From Clostridia bacterium (GTDB lineage Bacteria; Bacillota; Clostridia; Oscillospirales; CAG-382), in the NCBI GenBank assembly GCA_017521025.1, contig JAFXEB010000016.1, forward strand, positions 62,001 through 126,000: DNA of 64,000 bases, in the 5' to 3' direction. The translations under genes and the position numbers were made by a program. Numbering within the stretch: position 1 is the first letter of the stretch; the number at the start of each line of letters is the position of its first letter. Under the pieces are notes generated by a model, which worked only from the letters and a program-made list of their open reading frames with translations, was not told the DNA's origin and made no database searches. Positions 36,884 to 44,470 of this stretch are shown piece by piece.

Positions 36884-37732
36884 ATGAAAATACTGATGAT
36901 AGGCGCACACCAGGACGATAACGAGTTCCGTTGCGGTGGCACCGCCTACAAGCTGACACAAAAAGGTCATACCGTAAAGTTTTTAAGTCTTACCAATGGT
37001 TGCGGCGGTCACCACCTGATGACCGTGGAGGAAACGGTTGCGGCACGTGAGAGAGAATCTGCCGCAGTAGCCGAGCTTTTGGGCATAGATTACGAAATAT
37101 GGAGCGACCAAGCCGACTGCGCCCTCGTTGCGGACCTGCCTACCCGTCGCCGTCTGATTTGCTGTATACGCAGCTTTGCCCCCGACGTCATCATCACTCA
37201 CCGCCCTAACGACTATCACGCAGACCACCGTGCCTGCGCTCAGCTTGTGCAGGACGCTTCCTATATGCTGGTAGTTCCTCACGAATGCCCCACGGTAGGC
37301 GCAATGAAAACCATGCCCCTTATTATGTATTACGAGGACGGGTTTACCCGGCCTGAATTTAACTGCGACGTGATAGTAGGGATTGACGAGGCAATAGACG
37401 TAAAGCTAAAAATGACCCACCTTAACGTGTCTCAGGTGTATGAGTGGTTGCCATACACTAAGGGCGAAACAGTCCCCACCGATGAAAACGAGCGTTTTGA
37501 GTGGCTTAAGGGAATGGACGTAAGCAAGCCCCACACGGACGAGGAGGTGTTAAGCCTGCCCCGTGGCTACGCCGTGCGTTTTGCAAGGACTGCGGCAAGG
37601 TTTCGCAGTAAACTTATAGAGAAATACGGCACAGAAAAGGGCGGCACCGTAAGATATGCAGAAGCCTTTGAGCTTTGTCAATACGGGTCAGGGATGAGCG
37701 AGGAGATAAAAGCCCTTTTTGCCGCTCTGTAA
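36884..37732 (+). CDS. PIG-L family deacetylase
   Basis: Zinc-dependent N-acetylglucosaminyl deacetylase superfamily (LmbE-like), 282 residues. The AHQDDNE motif at 8-14 (the family's AHPDDE variant) and the YHADHRA motif near 112 supply metal ligands. Possible substrates include small GlcNAc conjugates (for example in bacillithiol-like or cell-wall metabolism), but the context gives no clue. It is transcribed alone from the promoter at 36814-36842 with ribosome site AAAGGAG. Confidence 0.9.
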   Translation: MKILMIGAHQDDNEFRCGGTAYKLTQKGHTVKFLSLTNGCGGHHLMTVEETVAARERESAAVAELLGIDYEIWSDQADCALVADLPTRRRLICCIRSFAPDVIITHRPNDYHADHRACAQLVQDASYMLVVPHECPTVGAMKTMPLIMYYEDGFTRPEFNCDVIVGIDEAIDVKLKMTHLNVSQVYEWLPYTKGETVPTDENERFEWLKGMDVSKPHTDEEVLSLPRGYAVRFARTAARFRSKLIEKYGTEKGGTVRYAEAFELCQYGSGMSEEIKALFAAL

Positions 37733-37762
37733 ACGGGTTCAAAGTACAAGCTCAAACGTAAT

Positions 37763-37802
37763 AAACAAGCGAGACGTATGGTATAAAACGCCTCGCTTGT
37801 TT
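37763..37802. terminator. Bidirectional terminator
   Basis: AAACAAGCGAG (37763-37773) pairs with CTCGCTTGTTT (37792-37802), between two convergent genes. Confidence 0.85.
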
Positions 37803-37811
37803 GTTTACATA

Positions 37812-38459
37812 TCAGTCTTCAAAAACTGCAACTGCCCTGGCAGGTGCCCCGTCTGAGTCTGCCGTCTTAAGGGGCAGGCAGGCAAAGGTGAACAGCTCTC
37901 CTCCGCAAAGCTCAAGTCGGGTCAGGTTTTCGATATTTATGGTGTCGCAGGCATCAAACAGCCGCTTGTGCCTTGTAAGAAAGGTGTCGGCTATGGGGTC
38001 AAGCCCTATGGTGTCAAAGCCGATGCCCTTGTAGCCGCCTCTTATGATAAGCTCAAGCACATCGGTATCAATGCAGGGGTAGTCCCCGAAATATTCGTCG
38101 GTGCCCCAATGGCGGTCGTAGCCTGTGTTGAAAAGCAAAAACTCCGCCTTGCAGACCTTGTCGCCGTAAGGCTCAAGGTGCTTCAAGGTGATAGCCTCCC
38201 CGTCCTTTAGCCCTTTGCAGTCTATAACAAGAGCCTTGCCCACAAACCGCTCTGCGCTAAGAGCGTCAAGGGTGGTGCGGTGGGCAAAGAGATGGGCGGG
38301 TGGGTCGATATGGGTGCCCGTGTGCGAAAACATCGAAAGCCTCGTCTCCTTAAAGCCGTCCTTTTCGTAGCTGTTGGCAGGCTCAAATACGGGCGGCTCT
38401 GTGCCGGGATATACGGGCATAGCAGGGGTTATTGTGTGTGTCAGGTCTATTACTCTCAT
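37812..38459 (-). CDS. Cyclase family protein (kynurenine formamidase-like)
   Basis: Member of the putative cyclase/KynB superfamily of metal-dependent amide hydrolases (215 residues). It has DLTHTI near the start, HTGTHIDPPAH (the conserved HxGTHxDxPxH metal motif, about 48-58), and a late GFDTIGLDP. The substrate is unknown. ATG 38459 is preferred to an upstream ATG at 38498: CGGAG lies 7 nt before it, and the upstream alternative would overlap the preceding gene by 35 nt. The beta-lactamase-like gene ends 4 nt before this start, so they are co-transcribed. Confidence 0.88.
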   Translation of the reverse strand: MRVIDLTHTITPAMPVYPGTEPPVFEPANSYEKDGFKETRLSMFSHTGTHIDPPAHLFAHRTTLDALSAERFVGKALVIDCKGLKDGEAITLKHLEPYGDKVCKAEFLLFNTGYDRHWGTDEYFGDYPCIDTDVLELIIRGGYKGIGFDTIGLDPIADTFLTRHKRLFDACDTINIENLTRLELCGGELFTFACLPLKTADSDGAPARAVAVFED

Positions 38460-38463
38460 AATG

Positions 38464-39246
38464 TTACTCCGATAAAGTCTCGTACAGTGCATAGGCACTG
38501 CGTCTTATCAGGTCCTCCCAAGGGTAGACATCCGTATCGTGCCCCGCAAAGCACAGTATAAAGGGATTGTCCCCCAGGATTATGCCTACGTCATTGCTGA
38601 GCTCGTCATCCTCGCCGGTCTTATGGGCGATCTCTGCCTTCCGAAGCTTGCCCCCCAGCTTGTGGTTTATCTGCTGCATAAGCAGGGTGTCCATAACCTC
38701 ACGGCTCACCTTGGGGTTTATAAACTCCCCACGGTAGACACGCTCAAGCAACGCTCCCATTTCTTTGGGGCAGATGCTGTTTTGTATTCCGGCGGCAGAC
38801 GCCTCGGCATCAAACAAAAGACGGCGTATACGGGTCTTTTCAAGACCCATTGCGGCAAAGCCACGCTCTATGTCCTCAAGACCGCAAAGCCTTATCAGGC
38901 GGTTGGTGGCAGTGTTGTCGCTGATGCAGATCATCAGCCTGCAAAGGGTTCGTATATCGCATTCCACAGCCCCCGTGAAAAGGTTTAGCGCACCACAGCT
39001 CGGCACCTTGTCACCCTTGTCTGTAACCAAAAGATCCTCCATGGCAAAGACGCCCTCAGAGCTTTTTTTAAGTATGTGCATAAATAAAGGTAGTTTGATA
39101 ATGCTGGCGGCACCGTAGGACTCGTCCTCGCCCACTCCGTATTCAAACCCCGTTACAAGGTTTTTATAGTACATACCAAGATGTCCCACGAGGGTAGCCA
39201 TCTCTTTTTTTATTTCTTCAAGTACAAAAAGCTCTCTGCTTTTCAT
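38464..39246 (-). CDS. Class A beta-lactamase-like serine hydrolase
   Basis: A 260-residue penicillin-recognising serine enzyme with SIIK (S48), ISDN (SDN motif) and HKTG. It has no signal peptide: the protein starts MKSRELFVLEEIKKEMA. It may therefore be a cytoplasmic peptidase/esterase rather than a secreted beta-lactamase. The start at 39246 has AAAGGG 8-9 nt upstream; an earlier in-frame ATG at 39282 lies in the upstream terminator. No separate promoter is obvious, so it may depend on read-through. Confidence 0.85.
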   Translation of the reverse strand: MKSRELFVLEEIKKEMATLVGHLGMYYKNLVTGFEYGVGEDESYGAASIIKLPLFMHILKKSSEGVFAMEDLLVTDKGDKVPSCGALNLFTGAVECDIRTLCRLMICISDNTATNRLIRLCGLEDIERGFAAMGLEKTRIRRLLFDAEASAAGIQNSICPKEMGALLERVYRGEFINPKVSREVMDTLLMQQINHKLGGKLRKAEIAHKTGEDDELSNDVGIILGDNPFILCFAGHDTDVYPWEDLIRRSAYALYETLSE

Positions 39247-39262
39247 ATAAACACGCCCTTTC

Positions 39263-39294
39263 AAAAAAGCGGCTTGCGTCAAGCAAACCGCTTT
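39263..39294 (-). terminator. Terminator after the 72-aa gene
   Basis: Minus strand AAAGCGGTTTGC pairs with GCAAGCCGCTTT, followed by TTT. Confidence 0.85.
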
Positions 39295-39304
39295 AGTCGT
39301 TTAC

Positions 39305-39523
39305 TTATTTCTTGCCGAAAAGACCGCCCAGCTTGTCGCCGAGAGAATCAACAGAGATCTTTGCCTTTATACCGTCCACAATGCTCGATATCTTGTCATC
39401 GGGCAGGTCAACGCCGATAAGTCCCTCCACGGTCTTGACGGGGTTGCTCTTGAAGTTTGCCAAAAGGTTCTCGTCACCCTTTATCTTTTCTACAAGCTCG
39501 TTGATCTTAGCTTTGATATCCAT
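39305..39523 (-). CDS. Small acidic/lysine-rich helical protein, 72 aa, unknown function
   Basis: Not firmly recognised. The sequence is almost fully helical and amphipathic (DIKAKINELVEKI, then DENLLANFKSNPVKTVEGL, GVDLPDDKISSIVDGI), ending GGLFGKK. The middle part resembles Nif11/NHLP leader-peptide-like folds, where LxxFxxNP and GVxLPDD are common, but there is no cleavage GG followed by a core peptide and no maturation gene nearby. It has its own good promoter (39556-39584), ribosome site GAAAGGAA and terminator, so it is likely an abundant stand-alone protein. Confidence 0.75.
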   Translation of the reverse strand: MDIKAKINELVEKIKGDENLLANFKSNPVKTVEGLIGVDLPDDKISSIVDGIKAKISVDSLGDKLGGLFGKK

Positions 39524-39555
39524 AATAAATTCCTTTCGTAAGTTGTGATACCTGA

Positions 39556-39584
39556 ATTATACCACGCAAAACGCCGCCTTGCAA
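39556..39584 (-). promoter_or_regulatory. Promoter of the 72-aa protein gene
   Basis: Minus strand TTGCAA (39579-39584) and TATAAT (39556-39561), spacer 17 nt. Confidence 0.85.
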
Positions 39585-39604
39585 TAAGCAAAGGCAAAAA
39601 AACT

Positions 39605-40321
39605 TTATCCGCCCCGTCTTTTTTTGAAAAAAACGCCCTTTCTGCTGCTTAGCGCAATAAGCACCTGCGACGGCAGATAGAAAAACCACGCAAGGTTAAA
39701 GCCCGAAAAGATAAGACCGTAAAGCCAAGTGTCCTCGGCAATAGGAAGATACCCCTCGGCGGCTACCTGTAGACCGATCACCGTGTCACAAAGCAAGAAA
39801 AGCACAAGCCCTAAGGCAAACAGTCTGCCCGACCTGAAACGCAGGCAGGCGCAAAGAATATTAACTGCCAAAAAGGCATAGTAACAAAGGGATACAAGTG
39901 CCAAGGGGTCCGTCCGCTTTCCCAAAACTGCCACCGTTGCCGCTACCGCAAGGACGGCAAGGCAGATGCGGACGGTGATCAGCAAGGGACGCCTCAGCGC
40001 TCTGTGGAGATATACCGCATATACGCTCTGCACTCCAAGGAAAAATACCATCCCCCAAAGCCGCACTGACGCAGAGCATAACACCAAAAAGAAATCTGCT
40101 CCCACCGTAAGCCCCAAGCCTGCGGTGATATAAGGCGAGATGCGCAGGAAGGGCAGGGAATAGATAAAGCACAGCACCACAGAGGCAAAGCAGCAGTATT
40201 TAAGCGTCTCTCCTCCTGCAGTCATTATAAAATAATACAACACCGCCTCAGCCAACAGAAAGGCAAGAGTAAACAACCCACTTCTCCCGATAGCAGAGCG
40301 GCGTTCTTCCACAGCGTTCAT
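39605..40321 (-). CDS. Multipass membrane protein, possibly YhhN/TMEM86 (lysoplasmalogenase-like)
   Basis: 238 residues with about eight TM helices, from about residue 17 onward. Segments such as GLGLTVGADFFLVL and LFLLCDTVIG have acidic residues placed as in YhhN proteins, and the C-terminus (WFFYLPSQVLIALS) also fits that family. The assignment is by pattern only. ATG 40321 is 5 nt after CGGAG; an in-frame GTG at 40327 would sit on the ribosome site. The promoter at 40354-40382 drives it. Confidence 0.65.
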   Translation of the reverse strand: MNAVEERRSAIGRSGLFTLAFLLAEAVLYYFIMTAGGETLKYCCFASVVLCFIYSLPFLRISPYITAGLGLTVGADFFLVLCSASVRLWGMVFFLGVQSVYAVYLHRALRRPLLITVRICLAVLAVAATVAVLGKRTDPLALVSLCYYAFLAVNILCACLRFRSGRLFALGLVLFLLCDTVIGLQVAAEGYLPIAEDTWLYGLIFSGFNLAWFFYLPSQVLIALSSRKGVFFKKRRGG

Positions 40322-40353
40322 AAGCACTCCGTAACAAGCGTTTTCTCGGTGCT

Positions 40354-40382
40354 ATTATATCACAGCTCGGCACGCCTTGCAA
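40354..40382 (-). promoter_or_regulatory. Promoter for the YhhN-like gene
   Basis: Minus strand TTGCAA (40377-40382) and TATAAT (40354-40359), spacer 17 nt. Confidence 0.85.
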
Positions 40383-40439
40383 TATATACAGCTAAATAGA
40401 ACGCCGCTTAACTTTTTAAGCAAAAAGAGCAAAAAACCC

Positions 40440-40468
40440 TTGACAAAGCTATCGTTTTGTGGTATCAT
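40440..40468 (+). promoter_or_regulatory. Promoter of the tRNA cluster
   Basis: TTGACA (40440-40445) and TATCAT (40463-40468), spacer 17 nt, 19 nt before tRNA-Gly. Confidence 0.9.
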
Positions 40469-40487
40469 AATCGACGCCGAATGACCT

Positions 40488-40561
40488 GCGGGTGTAGTTC
40501 AATGGTAGAATCCCAGCCTTCCAAGCTGGTCGTGCGGGTCCGATTCCCGTCACCCGCTCCA
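40488..40561 (+). tRNA. tRNA-Gly (anticodon TCC)
   Basis: Acceptor GCGGGTG/CACCCGC, anticodon loop CTTCCAA, T-loop GTCCGATTC, encoded CCA. Confidence 0.96.
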
Positions 40562-40587
40562 TAAGCACCCATAGCCGGCGTCTCTAT

Positions 40588-40664
40588 GTGCCTTTAGCTC
40601 AGCCGGATAGAGCATCTGCCTTCTAAGCAGAGGGTCGGGGGTTCGAGTCCCTCAAGGCACGCCA
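40588..40664 (+). tRNA. tRNA-Arg (anticodon TCT)
   Basis: Acceptor GTGCCTT/AAGGCAC, anticodon loop TTCTAAG, GTTCGAGTC T-loop, discriminator G, encoded CCA. Confidence 0.96.
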
Positions 40665-40700
40665 AAGGGTGCAGACATTGCCGTTTGCACCCGATGATAT

Positions 40701-40778
40701 GGTGGATATAGCTCAGTTGGTTAGAGTATCAGGTTGTGGCCCTGAGGGTCGCCGGTTCGAGTCCGGTTATCCACCCCA
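40701..40778 (+). tRNA. tRNA-His (anticodon GTG)
   Basis: Extra 5' G (G-1) opposite discriminator C, acceptor GTGGATA/TATCCAC, anticodon loop TGTGGCC, encoded CCA. Confidence 0.96.
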
Positions 40779-40786
40779 TACGCTTT

Positions 40787-40828
40787 TTAGGGAAGTCCAA
40801 TGTGTAAAGCATTGGGCTTTTCTCTAAA
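40787..40828 (+). terminator. Terminator of the tRNA cluster
   Basis: AGTCCAATG pairs with CATTGGGCT, extended by TTTAGGGAA/TTTTCTCTAAA, with a T-rich 3' side. Confidence 0.75.
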
Positions 40829-40873
40829 ATCCGGTCTGCAAAACTACTCCTTTGGCAAATCACTCCGTACAAC

Positions 40874-40955
40874 CCCTTGCGGCTCAATCAAAAAGGTGCA
40901 GACCCTTGCGGCTCAATCAAAAAAGGTGCAGACCCTTGCCGCTCAATCAAAAAGA
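40874..40955. repeat. Three short direct repeats of 29-30 bp
   Basis: Copies begin at 40874, 40903 and 40933 with CCCTTGCGGCTCAATCAAAA (third has CCGC) followed by AGGTGCAGA in the first two. Unique sequence resumes with AAGACG. No coding content. Confidence 0.85.
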
Positions 40956-41021
40956 CGTAATGATCGGGCACCACCATAGCTGTCCCACTTCTACGTAAAA
41001 GTGAGAAAAATTGAATAAAAT

Positions 41022-41093
41022 CGAGGCGTGGCGCAATTGGTAGAGCGCTTGCTTTGGGAGCGTGCCTAGCAGTTATAGCCGAGATTTTACGGA
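41022..41093 (+). pseudogene. Degraded tRNA-Pro (5' half only)
   Basis: CGAGGCGTGGCGCAATTGG and the anticodon-loop bases TTTGGGA match the intact tRNA-Pro about 200 bp downstream, but after the anticodon loop the sequence departs and no T-arm or acceptor 3' strand exists. The 40-45 bases upstream are also duplicated (GAGAAAAATTGAATAAAA). Confidence 0.65.
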
Positions 41094-41221
41094 AGTTCTG
41101 AAAAGCCTTTACTTATGCGGACTTTCGGCACTTTATAAGAACGCAAAACAGCGTGGAATTTGCGTTTGACCACAGTTTGTCCCACTTCCACGCCAAAAGC
41201 GAGAAAAAATTGAATAAAAAT

Positions 41222-41297
41222 CGGGGTGTGGCGCAGTTGGGAGCGCGCGACATTTGGGATGTTGAGGCCGCAGGTTCGAACCCTGTCACTCCGACCA
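41222..41297 (+). tRNA. tRNA-Pro (anticodon TGG)
   Basis: Acceptor CGGGGTG/CACTCCG, anticodon loop TTTGGGA, T-loop GTTCGAACC, discriminator A, encoded CCA. The accessory region begins just downstream. Confidence 0.94.
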
Positions 41298-41366
41298 CTC
41301 AGCCTTAGTAGTCCTTGGATTGCTAAGGCTGTTTTGCGATATTATTGTTTAGATGAGGTGGTAGAA

Positions 41367-42962
41367 ATGGCAAAGGAATTCAAAGTCTTTTTTTCTTGGC
41401 AATCTGATTTGTCAGCCAACCAAACAAAAAGATTCATCGAGGAAAGCATCGAACTTGCAAAAAGTCTTTTGCCCGAGTCAATAATATTAGTGCCAGACGA
41501 AGCTACACGCAATCGTTTAGGTTCTCCTGATATTATGAATTCAATTTTCGAAAAAATCGATGAATGCGATCTATTTATTGCTGACGTTAGCATTGTTGGC
41601 CATTACGAACTGCCAGCAGCAGAAGATGATGAAGAACCTGAAATTAAATATCTTTCCAACCCCAATGTTCTTCTTGAATTAGGTTATGCAGCTGCTCGTA
41701 TTTCTTGGGAAAGATGTGTTTGTTTTGCCAATACCAAGTTTGGAGCTATTTCTCAATTACCGTTTGATTTAAATCACAGAAGAATAACTGATATTTCATA
41801 TGAAAACAGTACACGCAAGCAAAAAATTTCAGACATCGCAGAGATAATCAAATCAACTGTACTCGCTTACATAGATAAACCCATTGCTAAAATCGGATTC
41901 GCACACCACATGATAGGCTGTTTTGATTTAAATAGGGGCAACATCGTAGGTAAAATTATCCCTTATAACAGCGTCACCATGGATGCATATTGTAAAAAAA
42001 CTCAAACATTACTTGAAAAAGCTAAAGCAACCGTTATTGAAATTTCAGAAATCAAACTTCCTGCTAAAACAATTCTTGTGGAAGAAGATTTTGAAGAAAA
42101 AAATAGGGATATGACTATCGGCGATATTTTGAAAGACTCCGAATTGTCAAGAAAAATATCGTTAATGGTAACAAATGCTCATGATGTGAAAATTGATAAA
42201 GACTATATAAACGCAAATAGTAAAAAATACTTAGGAATTGATATTGAAGATAGCTTTTATAATGTAGGCAATTTACAAGAGTGTTCGTCCATTATCCCAC
42301 ACACCGCTCCCTCTTTAGAAGGATCAGATTTGGAAAAGAAAAAATTTAAGCTAATTGAACAATTAGAGGAGATGTTTGCAAAAATCGAATTAAGAGAAGT
42401 TTTTCGAAAATTATTTGATGATGTCCTAATTATTCCACTGTCGATAAAGAACGCGTCAACCAAACACGACGAAAGAATATCGATCAATATTAAAATCAGC
42501 CAAGGAACGCCTATACGTCCCACATCGACGTTTTTTAATCCCGATTATGCTGGATTGGAAGGATTGGTATACGATGAGAATTTGATAAAAGAACTATTGA
42601 AGCTACCAGAAAGCAGTCTAATCAAGTACGATTCATCATTTTCTAGAGAAGCAATATCCCCGGTTGTTCCTCGTATCAATATGCCAACTATAGATGCATT
42701 CGGATATATGTCATCTCCATCATCAGATTTTGAAAATTACGAGCAAGAATTGCAAGACTATGTTCAAGATATTGATGAAGAATCGGCCAATGAATTTAGT
42801 TTTTCTATAGGCGCCTTGCGTCCAAATGAAACAGTTTGGCTTGATAAAGTATTGCTAATTAAGCCCATGAACGGAATAATAACGATTGACTATTCGTTGA
42901 AATCAAACAATACAACTGGATATATATCAGGCAGTCTTTGTTACAATCAAGAGGATTTATAA
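41367..42962 (+). CDS. TIR-like nucleotide-binding domain protein, candidate defence gene
   Basis: A 531-residue protein. The N-terminal 150 residues form a TIR-like/deoxyribosyltransferase-like fold: VFFSWQSDL, DECDLFIADVSIV and NPNVLLELGYAA, the last giving a candidate catalytic glutamate. This domain type is common in defence islands. The remaining 380 residues are unrecognised and end in a beta-rich region. The start ATG 41367 has GAGGTGG upstream; the frame stays open back through tRNA-Pro, which is an artefact. AT-rich compared with upstream genes. It lies between tRNA-Pro and the left repeat of the integrative element, followed by a hairpin terminator. Confidence 0.75.
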   Translation: MAKEFKVFFSWQSDLSANQTKRFIEESIELAKSLLPESIILVPDEATRNRLGSPDIMNSIFEKIDECDLFIADVSIVGHYELPAAEDDEEPEIKYLSNPNVLLELGYAAARISWERCVCFANTKFGAISQLPFDLNHRRITDISYENSTRKQKISDIAEIIKSTVLAYIDKPIAKIGFAHHMIGCFDLNRGNIVGKIIPYNSVTMDAYCKKTQTLLEKAKATVIEISEIKLPAKTILVEEDFEEKNRDMTIGDILKDSELSRKISLMVTNAHDVKIDKDYINANSKKYLGIDIEDSFYNVGNLQECSSIIPHTAPSLEGSDLEKKKFKLIEQLEEMFAKIELREVFRKLFDDVLIIPLSIKNASTKHDERISINIKISQGTPIRPTSTFFNPDYAGLEGLVYDENLIKELLKLPESSLIKYDSSFSREAISPVVPRINMPTIDAFGYMSSPSSDFENYEQELQDYVQDIDEESANEFSFSIGALRPNETVWLDKVLLIKPMNGIITIDYSLKSNNTTGYISGSLCYNQEDL

Positions 42963-42964
42963 TC

Positions 42965-42981
42965 TTTTCTTTGTTTACTGC
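42965..42981 (+). other. Candidate left attachment site (17-nt direct repeat)
   Basis: TTTTCTTTGTTTACTGC, identical to 62792-62808 and one mismatch from 48793-48809. It lies 24 nt from the end of an integrase gene, the usual place for attL. Confidence 0.6.
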
Positions 42982-42993
42982 AAACCAAATTTT

Positions 42994-43024
42994 GAGGGCG
43001 GCTCTCACGAGTCGCCCTCTTTTA
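42994..43024 (+). terminator. Hairpin overlapping the integrase 3' end
   Basis: GAGGGCG pairs with CGCCCTC around GCTCTCACGAGT, followed by TTTT on the plus strand. The integrase stop lies in its loop. Confidence 0.7.
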
Positions 43025-44465
43025 GTTTTGCTTTTTCTTCCGCTATCTCCCCTTTGACTCTTTCAATCATCTCGGCAAGTTTGATTTCGCACTGCTCTTT
43101 CGTTTCGGCGTAGACGTTAAATTTCTTCCGTTTGCCGCCAGGCAGTCTCGGGAAGAAGCTACCTTCCCACAGGTTGTCGTTGATCTGATACAGACATCCC
43201 GTGCCGCTCTTGCGTATCTTCCTCGGCACTGGCTCGAGATGTGGCTCTGTGGGCGCACACGGAGCGTTTACGGGCGGTTTTGCCGTCTCCTCGGGTGTTT
43301 GCTCTGCCACGGGCATCTGTGCGTTTGTGCCGCCGATTTTGCGGTCAATGCTCACCGCCGCCTGCATCTGCATCGTATCGGTCATGTGGCTGTAGATATC
43401 CAGCGTTGTCGCGGCGGAAACATGACCTATCGTCGCCGACAGCGTTTTCACGTCCATGCCGTTTTCGAGTGCCATCGTGGCGAATGTGTGTCGCAGATCG
43501 TGGAATCGCACGTGCTTGCATCCCGCCCGTTTGAGGAGTATCGACAGAATGTCACCAACGGATGTGGGATACCTCGGCACGTCGGGATTTTGCGGTGACG
43601 GGAACATCCAGCGCGAGTTAATTGTTTCCTTATACTTTTTCAGTACCTCCACCAAGGACGGCGGCAACACCACCGTGCGGATGGAGCTTTTTGTTTTCGG
43701 CACGGAGATCTCAATTTTGCCGTTCACCGCACACGCCTGGCGGACGATTTGAAGCTCGCCCGTTTGGAAGTTGAGGTCGTCCCATTGCAGTCCCATCAAC
43801 TCCCCTCGGCGCATCCCTGTGCCCAGTTCCAGCAAGAACAGTTCGTAATATCCGTCCTCTTTGGCTTGGGCGAGGAACCGCTGTAGCTCGTCCTTCGTCA
43901 GCACCTGCATCTCCCGCGCTTTCTTTGGTGGCAGTTTACAGCCGATGGCAGGATTGATTCGTATCAGTCCTTCGGCTACCGCTTTTTCCAGTGCCATTCT
44001 GCAGCTTGCGTGGCAGGCTCGCACCATACGATCGGACAGTCCCGTTCCATATTTATCAACGTACTGCTTTCGACCGTTTCGCTTCAGCCGTGCATAGAAC
44101 TGTTGCAGATCGTTTTGCGTCAGTTTGTTCAGCGGTATCTTGCCGATCTCGGGAATGATGTGATCGTAGATTCGGTTCTCGTAGTTTCGCTGAGTCAGCG
44201 GTCGGATGGCTGGCTTGGAATAGTTTTCATACCAGAACTCCATCCAATCGCCGAACAGCATGTCCGGCTTGCACCGTATGCTCTGCGGTCTGTATTCTTC
44301 TTTCAGTTTTTCAAGCTTCTCGGCACACTCGGTCTTGGTGTGTGCAAGGACGTTTTTGGTGATAGGCAGTCCCTTGTCATCGTAACCGACCACCACTCTG
44401 CCTTCCCACCGTCCGTCGCTTCGTTTGCGAATCATACCTTCGCCGTTCTTTCTTCTCTTAGCCAT
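43005..44465 (-). CDS. Tyrosine integrase with an extra C-terminal DNA-binding-like domain
   Basis: Site-specific recombinase of 486 residues. The N-terminal AP2-like arm-binding domain (EGMIRKRSDGRWEGRVVVG) and a core-binding SAM-like domain are followed by a catalytic domain with GTGMRRGE (Arg), HDLRHTFA (His-x-x-Arg), GH and DIYSH (Tyr). After about residue 385 comes an unusual tail: a second AP2-like copy (GTGCLYQINDNLWEGSFFP, then AETKEQCEIKL). ATG 44465 has AAAGGAG 8 nt upstream; an in-frame GTG at 44474 would lie on that site. The companion integrase gene ends 5 nt upstream. Confidence 0.93.
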   Translation of the reverse strand: MAKRRKNGEGMIRKRSDGRWEGRVVVGYDDKGLPITKNVLAHTKTECAEKLEKLKEEYRPQSIRCKPDMLFGDWMEFWYENYSKPAIRPLTQRNYENRIYDHIIPEIGKIPLNKLTQNDLQQFYARLKRNGRKQYVDKYGTGLSDRMVRACHASCRMALEKAVAEGLIRINPAIGCKLPPKKAREMQVLTKDELQRFLAQAKEDGYYELFLLELGTGMRRGELMGLQWDDLNFQTGELQIVRQACAVNGKIEISVPKTKSSIRTVVLPPSLVEVLKKYKETINSRWMFPSPQNPDVPRYPTSVGDILSILLKRAGCKHVRFHDLRHTFATMALENGMDVKTLSATIGHVSAATTLDIYSHMTDTMQMQAAVSIDRKIGGTNAQMPVAEQTPEETAKPPVNAPCAPTEPHLEPVPRKIRKSGTGCLYQINDNLWEGSFFPRLPGGKRKKFNVYAETKEQCEIKLAEMIERVKGEIAEEKAKLKEGDS

Positions 44466-44470
44466 CTTCC

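Noticed and set aside
41222..41297. tRNA-Pro as the attachment site of the integrase-bearing element
   Set aside because: No second copy of the tRNA 3' end was found on the right side, whereas a 17-nt repeat beside the integrase recurs at 62792.
41113..41298. 61-codon frame across tRNA-Pro
   Set aside because: It reads tRNA-Pro antisense (GVTGFEPA... type), a well-known spurious annotation.
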